A stretch of DNA of 13,064 nucleotides from an uncultured Eubacteriaceae bacterium (GTDB taxonomy: Bacteria > Bacillota > Clostridia > Lachnospirales > Lachnospiraceae): contig CAMEUH010000046.1 of assembly GCA_945938055.1 (NCBI GenBank), forward strand, positions 1-13,064. Direction: 5' to 3'. The notes below the pieces were generated by a model. The model did not search any database, was not told the DNA's origin, and saw only the letters and a program-made list of their open reading frames with translations. The translations under genes and the position numbers were made by a program. Shown here in pieces: positions 1 through 7,357 of the stretch. The stretch's first letter is position 1. Every line of letters starts with the position of its first letter.

Positions 1-163
1 TCACCAATTGTGCCTCATTTTGCAATTCTACCATTGCAGTCTGCTTTTCAAAATATCTTGATGCACTTATCAGCATTCCTGTCGCAACAAGCATAATTAC
101 AGACATAATTCCCACTGAAACAATTAATTCGACTAATGAAAAACCCTTGTTATTATTCTCCAT
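1..163 (-). CDS. Type IV prepilin-like minor pilin, N-terminal part (3' end beyond window)
   Basis: The first 54 codons of a prepilin-like gene are present and the frame stays open to the window edge. The N-terminus is MENNNKG followed by FSLVELIVSVGIMSVIML, a class III prepilin signal. The predicted PilD cut is after Gly7, and Glu is at mature position 5. The hydrophobic N-terminal helix spans about residues 8-30 and continues into a polar helix rich in Gln and Glu. The start is the ATG at 161-163, preceded by an AGGTG-type SD. It lies 43 bp downstream of the GspH-like prepilin gene, so it is probably in the same transcript. By position it would be the GspI/PilV- or GspJ/PilW-like member of a minor-pilin set, but the diagnostic C-terminal domain is outside the window, so the subtype is inference. 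Confidence 0.88.
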   Translation of the reverse strand, partial: MENNNKGFSLVELIVSVGIMSVIMLVATGMLISASRYFEKQTAMVELQNEAQLV

Positions 164-176
164 TCTGCACCTGCTA

Positions 177-194
177 TCTAAATAATCTAAATAA
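177..194. repeat. Tandem 9-bp duplication in a minor-pilin intergenic gap
   Basis: Two perfect adjacent copies of TCTAAATAA (plus strand; TTATTTAGA on the coding strand) lie at 177-185 and 186-194. They sit between the stop of the GspH-like prepilin and the SD of the next prepilin. A slippage-generated duplication is the simplest reading, and no function is visible. Confidence 0.75.
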
Positions 195-206
195 AAGTTT
201 CTACAC

Positions 207-674
207 TTATATTTGCTCAATTTTTCCGGTTAGATAATATAATCTTAATGTTCGCTCATTCCCACTAATCGATATGACTATATCCGCATATCCCGCGACA
301 ACATCAATACCATTCACGCTAGTAACCGCCCCCGTATTCTTAGCAAATTTAATGGATGTTAATGCGTCTCCATTGATTGTAATGGAACCCACACGATTAC
401 TCAATTTCTCCATATCATATTCAACGCCGTCACATAAACTGCGCAATACATACTGCGTACCATCGTGTGACACTTCAAAGATCCATTCACCCGACTTTGC
501 CATGGAATTGGTTCGGCTGGACGCAATAAAAGAATACAATGTTTTTGTTGCCTTCTTTATATCCCCACGCGTCAAATAAGATAATGCCTGTACTGACGAA
601 GATGTTAACACAACCATAATTGCAATTACAACTATCACTTCAACAAATGAAAAACCACTGTTATTTGATTTCAT
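207..674 (-). CDS. GspH/FimT-like minor type IV prepilin
   Basis: This is a 155-aa prepilin. Its signal is MKSNNSG followed by FSFVEVIVVIAIMVVL, with predicted PilD cleavage after Gly7. The mature protein starts with Phe, has Glu at position 5 and is about 148 aa. The hydrophobic helix covers roughly residues 8-28. A polar helix follows (KKATKTLYSFIASSRTNSMA), then a beta-rich globular part with alternating strands from about residue 62 to the end. Size and layout match the GspH/FimT/FimU class of minor pilins, which help prime the fibre or sit in the tip complex. The ATG at 672-674 follows a GGAGGTG SD, and the upstream PilX-like frame ends only 15 bp earlier, which indicates translational coupling in the operon. 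There is one cysteine, so no intramolecular disulfide. The prepilin call is secure; the H-type assignment is by length and context. Confidence 0.92.
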   Translation of the reverse strand: MKSNNSGFSFVEVIVVIAIMVVLTSSSVQALSYLTRGDIKKATKTLYSFIASSRTNSMAKSGEWIFEVSHDGTQYVLRSLCDGVEYDMEKLSNRVGSITINGDALTSIKFAKNTGAVTSVNGIDVVAGYADIVISISGNERTLRLYYLTGKIEQI

Positions 675-689
675 GCCAACACCTCCGTA

Positions 690-2441
690 TTAATATTTGC
701 GCCAATTATCATAATAAAGAACATCAGAATACTGTAACTGTTCAATGGAATCACCATAAGCTGTCAATGGTGTATTAACCGGATAATAACGGAAAACGTC
801 ACTTCTAGGTCCCGGTTCACTTCCGGTTGGAGTATAGCCCTGCTCTGTTGTTAGCACCCTATCTACTAATTCTGGATTACTTGTCAAGGTTCCAGAACCA
901 GTAACTGTAATACCTCCTGTTGCAACAATCAGTCCCTCAAAACTCTTCGTGACATTTGCCGAACCATCTACTACAACAACACCTTTTGTCTCTTCCACAT
1001 TATAAACTCCTCCCCCAGGAACCGAGACATACTTTAATGTCGCTCCCAAGGCAGAATAACTTCGTGACCATTGTCCACCAGAATCACTTACATACAGATT
1101 CAACTTCGTTGTATCAATAATATTGGAAACAGCAGAATTATTTAAATACTGGTTCACAATTGCTCGATATTCAGAAGGGTACTTAGTTGAATCATCTGCA
1201 TGCTTCTGTACCAAATCAACACAATGAACATTTGCGAAATCATTGACAATCTCCCCATCCACAACCGGCATTAACATACTCTTCATTAATAAATACCGGT
1301 TACGATAATTCATACTGTCAATTACAATACCAGCAACATTTCCCGCCGTGGCACTTGCACTGGCATTCTCCCAGCTTGCACCACCATTCGCAGTAACGAT
1401 GGCTCCCGCCGTAAATGTATTTGTTGCACTAGCTGATAAGATTGCTGACGCATCCATATTCATATCAGCAAGATTTTCCTTAATTCGCTTACGAATTGCA
1501 AGCAAAACCGGATCTGTTGATGTTGAATTTAAAACGGTTGTAACATATTGCCCCTGTGCAGATGGGCTTTCAAAATTTAAATAATAAAACGTATATTCAT
1601 TTCCATTAATGGTATAACTTCTTGTTATATATGGTTCCGTCTTATTCAGATAATCTTTTCCAAAAAAACTAGTTGTTAACGCCGCCTTCACCAAATCCGG
1701 CTGTAAGGTATAAGATGCTCCCTGCCGAATTGGATTCGTTGCCGTCTTAACAGCACTTACATACATATATTCATCTGGAACCAGATAAATATCCTGATTT
1801 CCCTTTACCGACAAGGATTCACCTGTTCGATAAAGTGTTCCACGATTCTTAAAGTTAATATAAGCAAGACCATTCACACATAATGAATCCAGATTCTGAA
1901 GATTCAAGGAAGAATTATTTCCATTTACCATAATCGCACTACTGGAATTCTGTGCATTACTACCATCACTCATATTACTGCTATAGCCAAAATATGAGCC
2001 ACCATTTACGACAGCACGGCTACAGTCACCATCAAGCTGTAAATCGTCCTGCATATAAAGAATCTCGCTATTGGTAATAAACGTAGAACCTGTTGAATTA
2101 ACCTCGGACGTTTCACGATTCAGCAGCACACTATTACACCATAATTTTCCACCATTCAATTCCAGATAACTCGGACTGGTAACCGTACTGTTTACCATGA
2201 CATTATCCGTTACCACAATCGCTGATTTTTCATACCAGTTTGCTTCATTTCGATAGAAACGGACATCTGATCCCGAATTAACCTGCAATCCAATAGAAGT
2301 ATTATCATTAATTGCTACTGCACCATTCGTTCCGGTCGCAACACATCCATAAACCGTTTCATTCACACCATCAAAAGAAATTACATCGTTAGAAATCAAC
2401 ACATAATCCAGAAAGGTATCAAAATCCGTAGATGCACTCAC
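690..2441 (-). CDS. C-terminal part of PilX-like protein downstream of an in-frame amber
   Basis: This 583-codon open stretch is what a gene finder would call from the first available start, a GTG at 2439-2441. I do not think it is an independent gene. No SD precedes that GTG. It has no signal peptide or membrane helix. The frame is open for a further 41 codons upstream to a TAG at 2565-2567, and those codons read as coherent protein. The protein is rich in Ser, Asn, Gly, Thr and Val. An early region (about residues 80-210 from the GTG) has repeated short strands with Asn/Gly turns, suggestive of a beta-helix or solenoid. A later region contains GVVVVDGSANVTKSFEGLIV, which resembles the beta-rolls found near the C-terminus of large PilX-type proteins. 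It ends at TAA 690-692. Alone it would be a cytoplasmic fragment of no obvious use; joined to the upstream frame it is the extracellular part of a large minor pilin. Confidence 0.6.
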   Translation of the reverse strand: MSASTDFDTFLDYVLISNDVISFDGVNETVYGCVATGTNGAVAINDNTSIGLQVNSGSDVRFYRNEANWYEKSAIVVTDNVMVNSTVTSPSYLELNGGKLWCNSVLLNRETSEVNSTGSTFITNSEILYMQDDLQLDGDCSRAVVNGGSYFGYSSNMSDGSNAQNSSSAIMVNGNNSSLNLQNLDSLCVNGLAYINFKNRGTLYRTGESLSVKGNQDIYLVPDEYMYVSAVKTATNPIRQGASYTLQPDLVKAALTTSFFGKDYLNKTEPYITRSYTINGNEYTFYYLNFESPSAQGQYVTTVLNSTSTDPVLLAIRKRIKENLADMNMDASAILSASATNTFTAGAIVTANGGASWENASASATAGNVAGIVIDSMNYRNRYLLMKSMLMPVVDGEIVNDFANVHCVDLVQKHADDSTKYPSEYRAIVNQYLNNSAVSNIIDTTKLNLYVSDSGGQWSRSYSALGATLKYVSVPGGGVYNVEETKGVVVVDGSANVTKSFEGLIVATGGITVTGSGTLTSNPELVDRVLTTEQGYTPTGSEPGPRSDVFRYYPVNTPLTAYGDSIEQLQYSDVLYYDNWRKY

Positions 2442-2564
2442 CGGATTAGAAAAAGTAAAATCCCATTCCGGATAACGGATTACAATATCAAACGTATAAT
2501 CCGACTGAAAATTGTTATCTACATTAATATACTTTAAATGTACATCATTTATGGTAATAAGCGG

Positions 2565-2567
2565 CTA
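2565..2567 (-). other. In-frame amber codon inside the PilX-like gene
   Basis: Reverse-strand codons here are GGA ACA AAA TAG CCG CTT ATT. The 41 codons between this TAG and the first possible start (GTG at 2439-2441) contain no ATG, GTG or TTG, so the downstream frame cannot be initiated at a normal start close to the break. The base after the stop is C. A 6-bp stem with a 5-nt loop (2535-2551; TAAATG/CATTTA) begins 13 nt downstream, but it has a single G-C pair and is too weak to count as a recoding element. Confidence 0.9.
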
Positions 2568-3104
2568 TTTTGTTCCGTCATCAAATGTTCCGCCTTCCAA
2601 ATCACATTTAATCTTTCCCTTTACTTTTGCTTCCACATCAGCCATCGTAGGATCCACTATATTCTGAATCCTCGTTTCCATATCCAGTACTTCTGCACTG
2701 CCTTCTGCAAATTCAAATGGAACCGTTAATGCTGTATCCGAGATTCCAGGTGCAGCAAGCTTTAAATAAATCAACATATTCTTATAGTACAGTCGCTTTA
2801 AATAATTGTTTAAAGCATTCTCACTGGTAATACTCTGTGTATTCAGCTTTCCCATGGTACTTACATAAGCTTCACCCAGAATACCGACCGCATTCATACC
2901 AAATTCCGCATAAATCTTACCAGAATATTCTTCACCTTCGTAAAAATTCTGTCTTGAATGATAGTCAACTGTCCTCATTCTAAATCCTGCAAGACTTAAC
3001 GCAAGAATTAACGATGCAAGCAAGCCAATAAACACAATGGTTACAACAACAAATACAATTGAAGAACCATTATTATTTAATTTCAGCTTATGTAACTTTT
3101 TCAT
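2565..3104 (-). CDS. N-terminal part of PilX-like minor pilin, ended by amber
   Basis: This 179-codon stretch carries the membrane anchor of a PilX/GspK-like protein. The start is MKKLHKLKLNNNG followed by SSIVFVVVTIVFIGLLASLI, a basic leader plus a 25-residue hydrophobic helix. Gly13 could be the PilD cleavage site. The mature position 5 is Phe rather than the usual Glu, as in GspK-type tip pilins, and the FSxxE motif of the neighbouring prepilins is absent. After the helix comes YHSRQNFYEGEEYSGKIYAE, the polar helix typical of PilX N-terminal domains. A strong AAGGAGG SD overlaps the stop region of the upstream 490-aa prepilin gene, with a 5-bp gap between genes. If the amber is not read through, this would be a short, truncated membrane pilin that may be unable to form the tip cap. 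Confidence 0.8.
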   Translation of the reverse strand: MKKLHKLKLNNNGSSIVFVVVTIVFIGLLASLILALSLAGFRMRTVDYHSRQNFYEGEEYSGKIYAEFGMNAVGILGEAYVSTMGKLNTQSITSENALNNYLKRLYYKNMLIYLKLAAPGISDTALTVPFEFAEGSAEVLDMETRIQNIVDPTMADVEAKVKGKIKCDLEGGTFDDGTK

Positions 3105-3109
3105 AACAA

Positions 3110-4582
3110 TTAATCCTCCTTAACCGTATTAATTTCTGCTGCTTTATTACCATCTTTATCAAAAATTTCTATCTTCATGTCATAAAAATTGACATGTTTC
3201 TTTCCATACGAGTTTGTTAAATAATTCAATTTATCAATATCATTAAATGAATTATCAATTATCTCTTCACTATTGGTATAAACCTTAAAGAAGTTTGCAT
3301 TTCCTGACTCTATTTCACATTCTGAAACAGAAACTGTCAATGTCGGGTCAACAACATGATTCACCTCTTGTGTTACCAGAAATACTCTGACAATATTGGA
3401 ATTTAAACTTCCAGTAAAGTTAAATGTAATTTCATCATTAGCCTCACCACTAAATGAGTCGGAATACAAATCAAATGGTGTATATAAAATATACAAATCA
3501 GCTACTTTATCGCCTGTACCATCAGCCTTATATTCATACTTTGCATCTAAATCTTCTGTTGAAAGATCATTATCCACATTAATAATACCGGCAAAACTTC
3601 CACTCATTCCGGTTCTTCCCACTAAAGCTTCATCTAATGGTTTTGAATAAGTAACTTCATACTTTGTTCCGGTATGCTTTACCGTATAGGTCGAATCAGC
3701 GCCCTCCACAGAAGCTAAATCACCCAAAGAAACTTTTGATGAAAGCGATGGTCCCATCAGACCATTCATATATCTTAACTGAAAATCAAAGTTGAAAGTA
3801 TACTTTACCGTAATCACATAAGAATATATTGCATTGCTTCCGTTAGACGTTTCAACCACATGAATATCCGTACTTTTCACCAAATCATTCGGAGACGTAA
3901 TATTCGTAAGCGGCATATATTTGGCAGAAAAATCAGAAGACATTGCTCCTACATCAATAATACTTCCTGTCTGTGAAGCTGGAAATAAAGCATTTTGTGT
4001 ATCAATATCTTTTTTAATTGTAAACCAAAGATCACTTACAACACGGCTGTCAAACTGATTAATTTCACTAGAAACAACAACACTTTTTCCGTCATAAATA
4101 TTGGTAACCTCTGGAACAATAAATGTATTAGTTCCAACGGTATCATTCACTTCATAAAGGAATGCAACATCTCGGTTCTGCTTATATGTTGTTACCTGTT
4201 CTGTTTCTAATCCGTCATCATTTACTCTGGAGGTCAGGGTAATATTAGCCGTAAACTTTGCATCATCGCGACCAGTTTTCGACTCAACCTCATACTCAAA
4301 CGGAACTCCGGTAAACGTTATTGTATCCACAATTCCTGCTGTAGTCTTTACTGCATAATTCTTATACGGATCTGAATTTGTGAGCCATTCAACAGAGTGT
4401 GACTTGAATTCTTCTGAAATGTACTGTCCCACGTCTTCTGCCATTTGTAACTGTGACGTATTTAAATGAATCCTGCCAGAAGCTACAAATCCATAAAATA
4501 TCACCGTACCAGATATTGCAAGCAAAGCAATGGCTACTATTAATTCAATTAAAGAAAAGCCCTTATTTTCAAGAGATTTCAT
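3110..4582 (-). CDS. Large (490 aa) type IV prepilin-like minor pilin
   Basis: The N-terminus MKSLENKG then FSLIELIVAIALLAISG is a textbook class III prepilin signal, with a predicted cut after Gly8, Glu at mature position 5 and a hydrophobic helix over residues 9-30. I chose the ATG at 4580-4582 because an AGGAG SD lies 7 nt upstream; a GTG two codons earlier is too close to that SD. The mature protein is about 482 aa, roughly three times an ordinary pilin. It consists of a polar helix (about 31-60) and then a long Ser/Thr/Asn/Asp-rich, apparently all-beta region with no second membrane segment. The ending is acidic. It follows the pilO-like gene by about 20 bp and precedes the PilX-like gene by 5 bp. 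A GspJ/PilW-like tip component is plausible from position. I do not recognise the ectodomain, so adhesin or scaffold roles are only suggestions. Confidence 0.88.
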   Translation of the reverse strand: MKSLENKGFSLIELIVAIALLAISGTVIFYGFVASGRIHLNTSQLQMAEDVGQYISEEFKSHSVEWLTNSDPYKNYAVKTTAGIVDTITFTGVPFEYEVESKTGRDDAKFTANITLTSRVNDDGLETEQVTTYKQNRDVAFLYEVNDTVGTNTFIVPEVTNIYDGKSVVVSSEINQFDSRVVSDLWFTIKKDIDTQNALFPASQTGSIIDVGAMSSDFSAKYMPLTNITSPNDLVKSTDIHVVETSNGSNAIYSYVITVKYTFNFDFQLRYMNGLMGPSLSSKVSLGDLASVEGADSTYTVKHTGTKYEVTYSKPLDEALVGRTGMSGSFAGIINVDNDLSTEDLDAKYEYKADGTGDKVADLYILYTPFDLYSDSFSGEANDEITFNFTGSLNSNIVRVFLVTQEVNHVVDPTLTVSVSECEIESGNANFFKVYTNSEEIIDNSFNDIDKLNYLTNSYGKKHVNFYDMKIEIFDKDGNKAAEINTVKED

Positions 4583-4602
4583 AATCACACTCCTAAACTT
4601 TA

Positions 4603-5703
4603 CTATCTGTAAATTGTAATATCACCCTCACGAGTTACTGCTGTAAACCTCGGTGAAGAAGCATCATCCCCAGATACCAAAACATTCAGTTTCATATCTG
4701 ATTTGTTAATAAGATTTGCCTTTACAGCAACTTTGTCTTTATCACTATTTCTTGCTGAACTAAGTATTAATAAGTCAAGCGTTTCACCTGGTTTAAAACT
4801 TACACCTTTTTCATAATTCTTTGCAGGATATGTTTCTTGTCCAAGCTTATAGGAAACTGTATATTTTCCATCCTTACCATCAACCGTAATCGTCAATTCA
4901 ACAGTATCATTCTTGTCATAACTTAAAGAATCCTTTGCCTTTGCATCATTCGTTGTACCAACAATCACAGAATCAATTGTTGCATCATCCGGACTAATCA
5001 CAGCACAGATATCATAATCCGACAATATGTAGCTTCCAGCATTTGCGTTGGTCTGAGTATTACTTGTTACAACATTGGAATCAAAAATATTTGTCACACC
5101 AACAGGAAGGTCGATTTTTGGTATTGGGCCAGACGATAACGGTCCTGCAACAGAATAGTGCTTTAATTCCATTTCGCCTTCAAGTGTCTGCGTATCTTCT
5201 TTATATTTTACTCTCAACTGACTAATTGCAGTTTTACTATTGATATCAAGAATCGAAGCAACCAGTAATTTAAACTCTTCATATCCACCTTCAAACGCAA
5301 GTTTTACAACATTCTCCACGCCACTAAGATTTTCTTCTGAAGTAAAGGTATAGACAATCGTTGAATCATTAAACTCCATCTGATCAATCCAGATAGAATC
5401 CTCTGTTTCTATATCACTAATTGTTTTAATAAAGTTTTCCTGATTAAATCCGTCTTCATAATCAGCAAGAATTGCTTCTCTATCTACTTTATATTGTTCT
5501 GTAAGATTCTGATATTCCGTTCTGTTTTTCTGTAACTCAATTAATTCACTATACTGCTGATTATATTCTTTTGTCTGTTGTTTATAGGCCTCTTTCTGAT
5601 CTGAAAAATTTTTAAAACCAAAGACGAACGCAGCAAGAAGGATTATAATTATAGCTGCAACATAAATTATATTTTTATCTTTTTCTGAAATTTCCATGCT
5701 CAT
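4603..5703 (-). CDS. pilO: PilO-like alignment protein with extra C-terminal domain
   Basis: This 366-aa inner-membrane protein begins MSMEISEKDK. The ATG at 5701-5703 has a GGAGGAG SD 7 nt upstream, inside the end of the pilMN gene, and is separated from that gene's TAA by one base. A cytoplasmic tail of 10 residues is followed by one membrane helix (about 12-30), a Gln/Glu/Lys-rich coiled coil (about 33-78) and an alpha/beta region to about 186 that includes EGGYEEFKLLVASILDI, matching the PilO layout. Ordinary PilO proteins end near 200 residues. This one adds a Pro/Asn/Thr-rich linker (about 187-222) and a probable beta domain (about 223-366). PilO partners PilN in the alignment complex that couples PilM and PilC to the pilus. 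The gene ends TAG followed directly by TAA. The PilO assignment rests on order, topology and the coiled coil; the extension is unassigned. Confidence 0.8.
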   Translation of the reverse strand: MSMEISEKDKNIIYVAAIIIILLAAFVFGFKNFSDQKEAYKQQTKEYNQQYSELIELQKNRTEYQNLTEQYKVDREAILADYEDGFNQENFIKTISDIETEDSIWIDQMEFNDSTIVYTFTSEENLSGVENVVKLAFEGGYEEFKLLVASILDINSKTAISQLRVKYKEDTQTLEGEMELKHYSVAGPLSSGPIPKIDLPVGVTNIFDSNVVTSNTQTNANAGSYILSDYDICAVISPDDATIDSVIVGTTNDAKAKDSLSYDKNDTVELTITVDGKDGKYTVSYKLGQETYPAKNYEKGVSFKPGETLDLLILSSARNSDKDKVAVKANLINKSDMKLNVLVSGDDASSPRFTAVTREGDITIYR

Positions 5704-5704
5704 A

Positions 5705-7330
5705 TTATTTCTCCTCCGTTCCTGTTGTCTCAACCATAACATTAGGATTTATGAATGCACATTTAAACTGAAATTCTGCAACAAGATTCATATTATCATC
5801 CACATCTTCCTTGATATTATCATCAAATACCATCCAGACATTCTCAATAGAGCGTACCTGCTGAATGAACTTGGCAACAGAGTACTTATTAAATGCTTCA
5901 CCCTTAATTTCAACATACCCATCCTCAATATTCATTTCTACCAGCTGTACACCCTTTGGCATAACCTCTTCAAGATCTGTAATAAACTCACAAATCACAT
6001 CATTATTATTGATGGTCATCAAACGGAAGTTATTTACATCATCATACTTTGCTTTGACGTTATAATAATCCTCCATGACACCTTCAATAGAAAGAATACC
6101 CTCCAATCGAGCCTTGGCATCTTCCATCTCATTCTTTGCCATCGTCATCTGAACATACGGAATCACAATTAAAAGTGCCGCACCCGCAATAGCCAGTCCA
6201 AGCACCAGTTTCATCTGATCAAAGTCAGCGCCACCCTTCTTCTTGGATTCTGCAAGTTCCTTTGGAACAAAGTTAATCGGGGCAATGACCGCACCAATAT
6301 TAGCTATGTATGCCGTCAGTGTTGTTTCTTCAACATATGTCTTCTTATCTGCAATAACGCCCTTTAAGAAACTAATACTTTCAACCGGGGCATTCAGTGA
6401 ATTCTTAAACAATTCTTCCAGTCCAAGAATATAGGTTGCATTACCCACAATATATGCCTTATCAATTGGTTTATTCGAATTACGTGACGCCTGATAGTCC
6501 ATAATACGTGAAACATTGCTAATCAGATACTTTAATGATTCTGTTATTTCATCTCCGTCAAAATCCGGATGAATCAGCTGTTCCTTCTGAAGAATATCCA
6601 GCGCAACATCATAGTTAAAAATCTTTCTCTTTTCCATAACCGCATTGACAATCATGGTCTTACCATAAGGAACGGTTCTCTGTAACTGCAGTACATCCTT
6701 TTCAAACACACTGATGATTGTCGCATCATTTTCAATCTGTACCATTACACTGGACTCAACATCTGTCTGCATTTTTAAAAGCTGCAGGGTTGAGTTACCC
6801 AGATAATCAATAGCTACAATCTTAAAGCCCATTGTAGAAGAAAAATCATAATATTCTTCAATCATCTTACTTGGCACGGCTGCAACCATCAGCTTTAACT
6901 TTTTATCCTTCTTATTATCCGGATTTTCAATTACTTCCAGAACCGTGCTTTCAATAATATATTCGTCTATATTAACAGGGAAATACTCTGTTGCATTCAT
7001 TCTGATAATGGATGCTATCTTTTTCGGAGCAACATAAGGAATAATAACTTCCTTCGTTGCAATCTTTGTCGAAGAAATCGTGTAGATAACATTTGTTGTT
7101 GTAATGCCATGACGCTGCAGAACAATCGTAAGTTCCTTTGCAATGGCATTTCTGTCTCGAATCACACCGTCACGATATGCTCTTGCCGGTGTCGGAATAC
7201 TGAATACCTTGTGAACAATCAGACCCTTGTTGGTCTTGCTCACTTCACACACCTTAATAAATTCATTATTAAAATTAATCGTCAGATATCTGTTTTTCTG
7301 ATTACTGACTTTTTTCTCTTTTCTAGCCAT
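5705..7330 (-). CDS. pilMN: PilM-PilN fusion, type IV pilus alignment protein
   Basis: This 541-aa protein joins two normally separate components. Residues about 15-350 are an actin-like PilM domain: it opens RYLTINFNNEFIKVCEV, then has IDYLGNSTLQLLK (175-187) and a late YIVGNATYILGLEEL (293-307). Immediately after comes INFVPKEL (352-359), the counterpart of the INLLP motif by which PilN tails dock onto PilM. A membrane helix (about 373-394), a short coiled coil (about 395-430) and a PilN-like alpha/beta domain (about 440-525) follow. The PilM part should be cytoplasmic and the C-terminal part outside the membrane. A comparable pilMN fusion is named in Clostridioides difficile, as I recall. 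The ATG at 7328-7330 has a GGAGG SD 6 nt upstream, and the preceding pilD gene ends 27 bp before it. With PilO it would form the platform linking PilC to the fibre. Confidence 0.93.
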   Translation of the reverse strand: MARKEKKVSNQKNRYLTINFNNEFIKVCEVSKTNKGLIVHKVFSIPTPARAYRDGVIRDRNAIAKELTIVLQRHGITTTNVIYTISSTKIATKEVIIPYVAPKKIASIIRMNATEYFPVNIDEYIIESTVLEVIENPDNKKDKKLKLMVAAVPSKMIEEYYDFSSTMGFKIVAIDYLGNSTLQLLKMQTDVESSVMVQIENDATIISVFEKDVLQLQRTVPYGKTMIVNAVMEKRKIFNYDVALDILQKEQLIHPDFDGDEITESLKYLISNVSRIMDYQASRNSNKPIDKAYIVGNATYILGLEELFKNSLNAPVESISFLKGVIADKKTYVEETTLTAYIANIGAVIAPINFVPKELAESKKKGGADFDQMKLVLGLAIAGAALLIVIPYVQMTMAKNEMEDAKARLEGILSIEGVMEDYYNVKAKYDDVNNFRLMTINNNDVICEFITDLEEVMPKGVQLVEMNIEDGYVEIKGEAFNKYSVAKFIQQVRSIENVWMVFDDNIKEDVDDNMNLVAEFQFKCAFINPNVMVETTGTEEK

Positions 7331-7357
7331 TTTAAGCCTCCTAACATAGTTTTACAT

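Larger units (their letters stand above)
690..3104 (-). pseudogene. Full-length PilX/GspK-like minor pilin gene with one in-frame TAG
   Basis: From ATG 3102-3104 to TAA 690-692 there is one uninterrupted frame of 804 codons, except for TAG at codon 180 (2565-2567). The sequence on both sides reads as one protein: GGTFDDGTK, then the stop, then PLITINDVHLKYINVDNN and onward. No frameshift is needed. The combined product would have an N-terminal membrane helix, a short pilin-like stem and a beta-rich extracellular part of about 600 residues. Large PilX/GspK-like proteins without Glu at mature position 5 typically cap the pilus tip (family knowledge). I list it as a pseudogene because a nonsense mutation is the simplest explanation. 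A sequencing error or real amber read-through is not excluded: the codon context is AAA TAG CCG, and the remaining frame shows no further decay. Confidence 0.65.

Noticed and set aside
274..579. Plus-strand open frames opposite the pilus genes (this one and many like it)
   Set aside because: They lack SDs and family resemblance and lie wholly opposite well-supported minus-strand genes.
2439..2441. GTG as an independent start of a 583-aa protein
   Set aside because: No SD, no signal peptide, and coherent coding sequence continues upstream in the same frame to the TAG.
2535..2551. Stem-loop just after the amber codon as a recoding signal
   Set aside because: The stem is six pairs with only one G-C pair and a 5-nt loop. 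Such structures are common by chance in AT-rich DNA.
5704..5742. Upstream start of the pilO-like gene overlapping pilMN
   Set aside because: It lacks an SD. The ATG at 5701-5703 has a GGAGGAG at ideal spacing.
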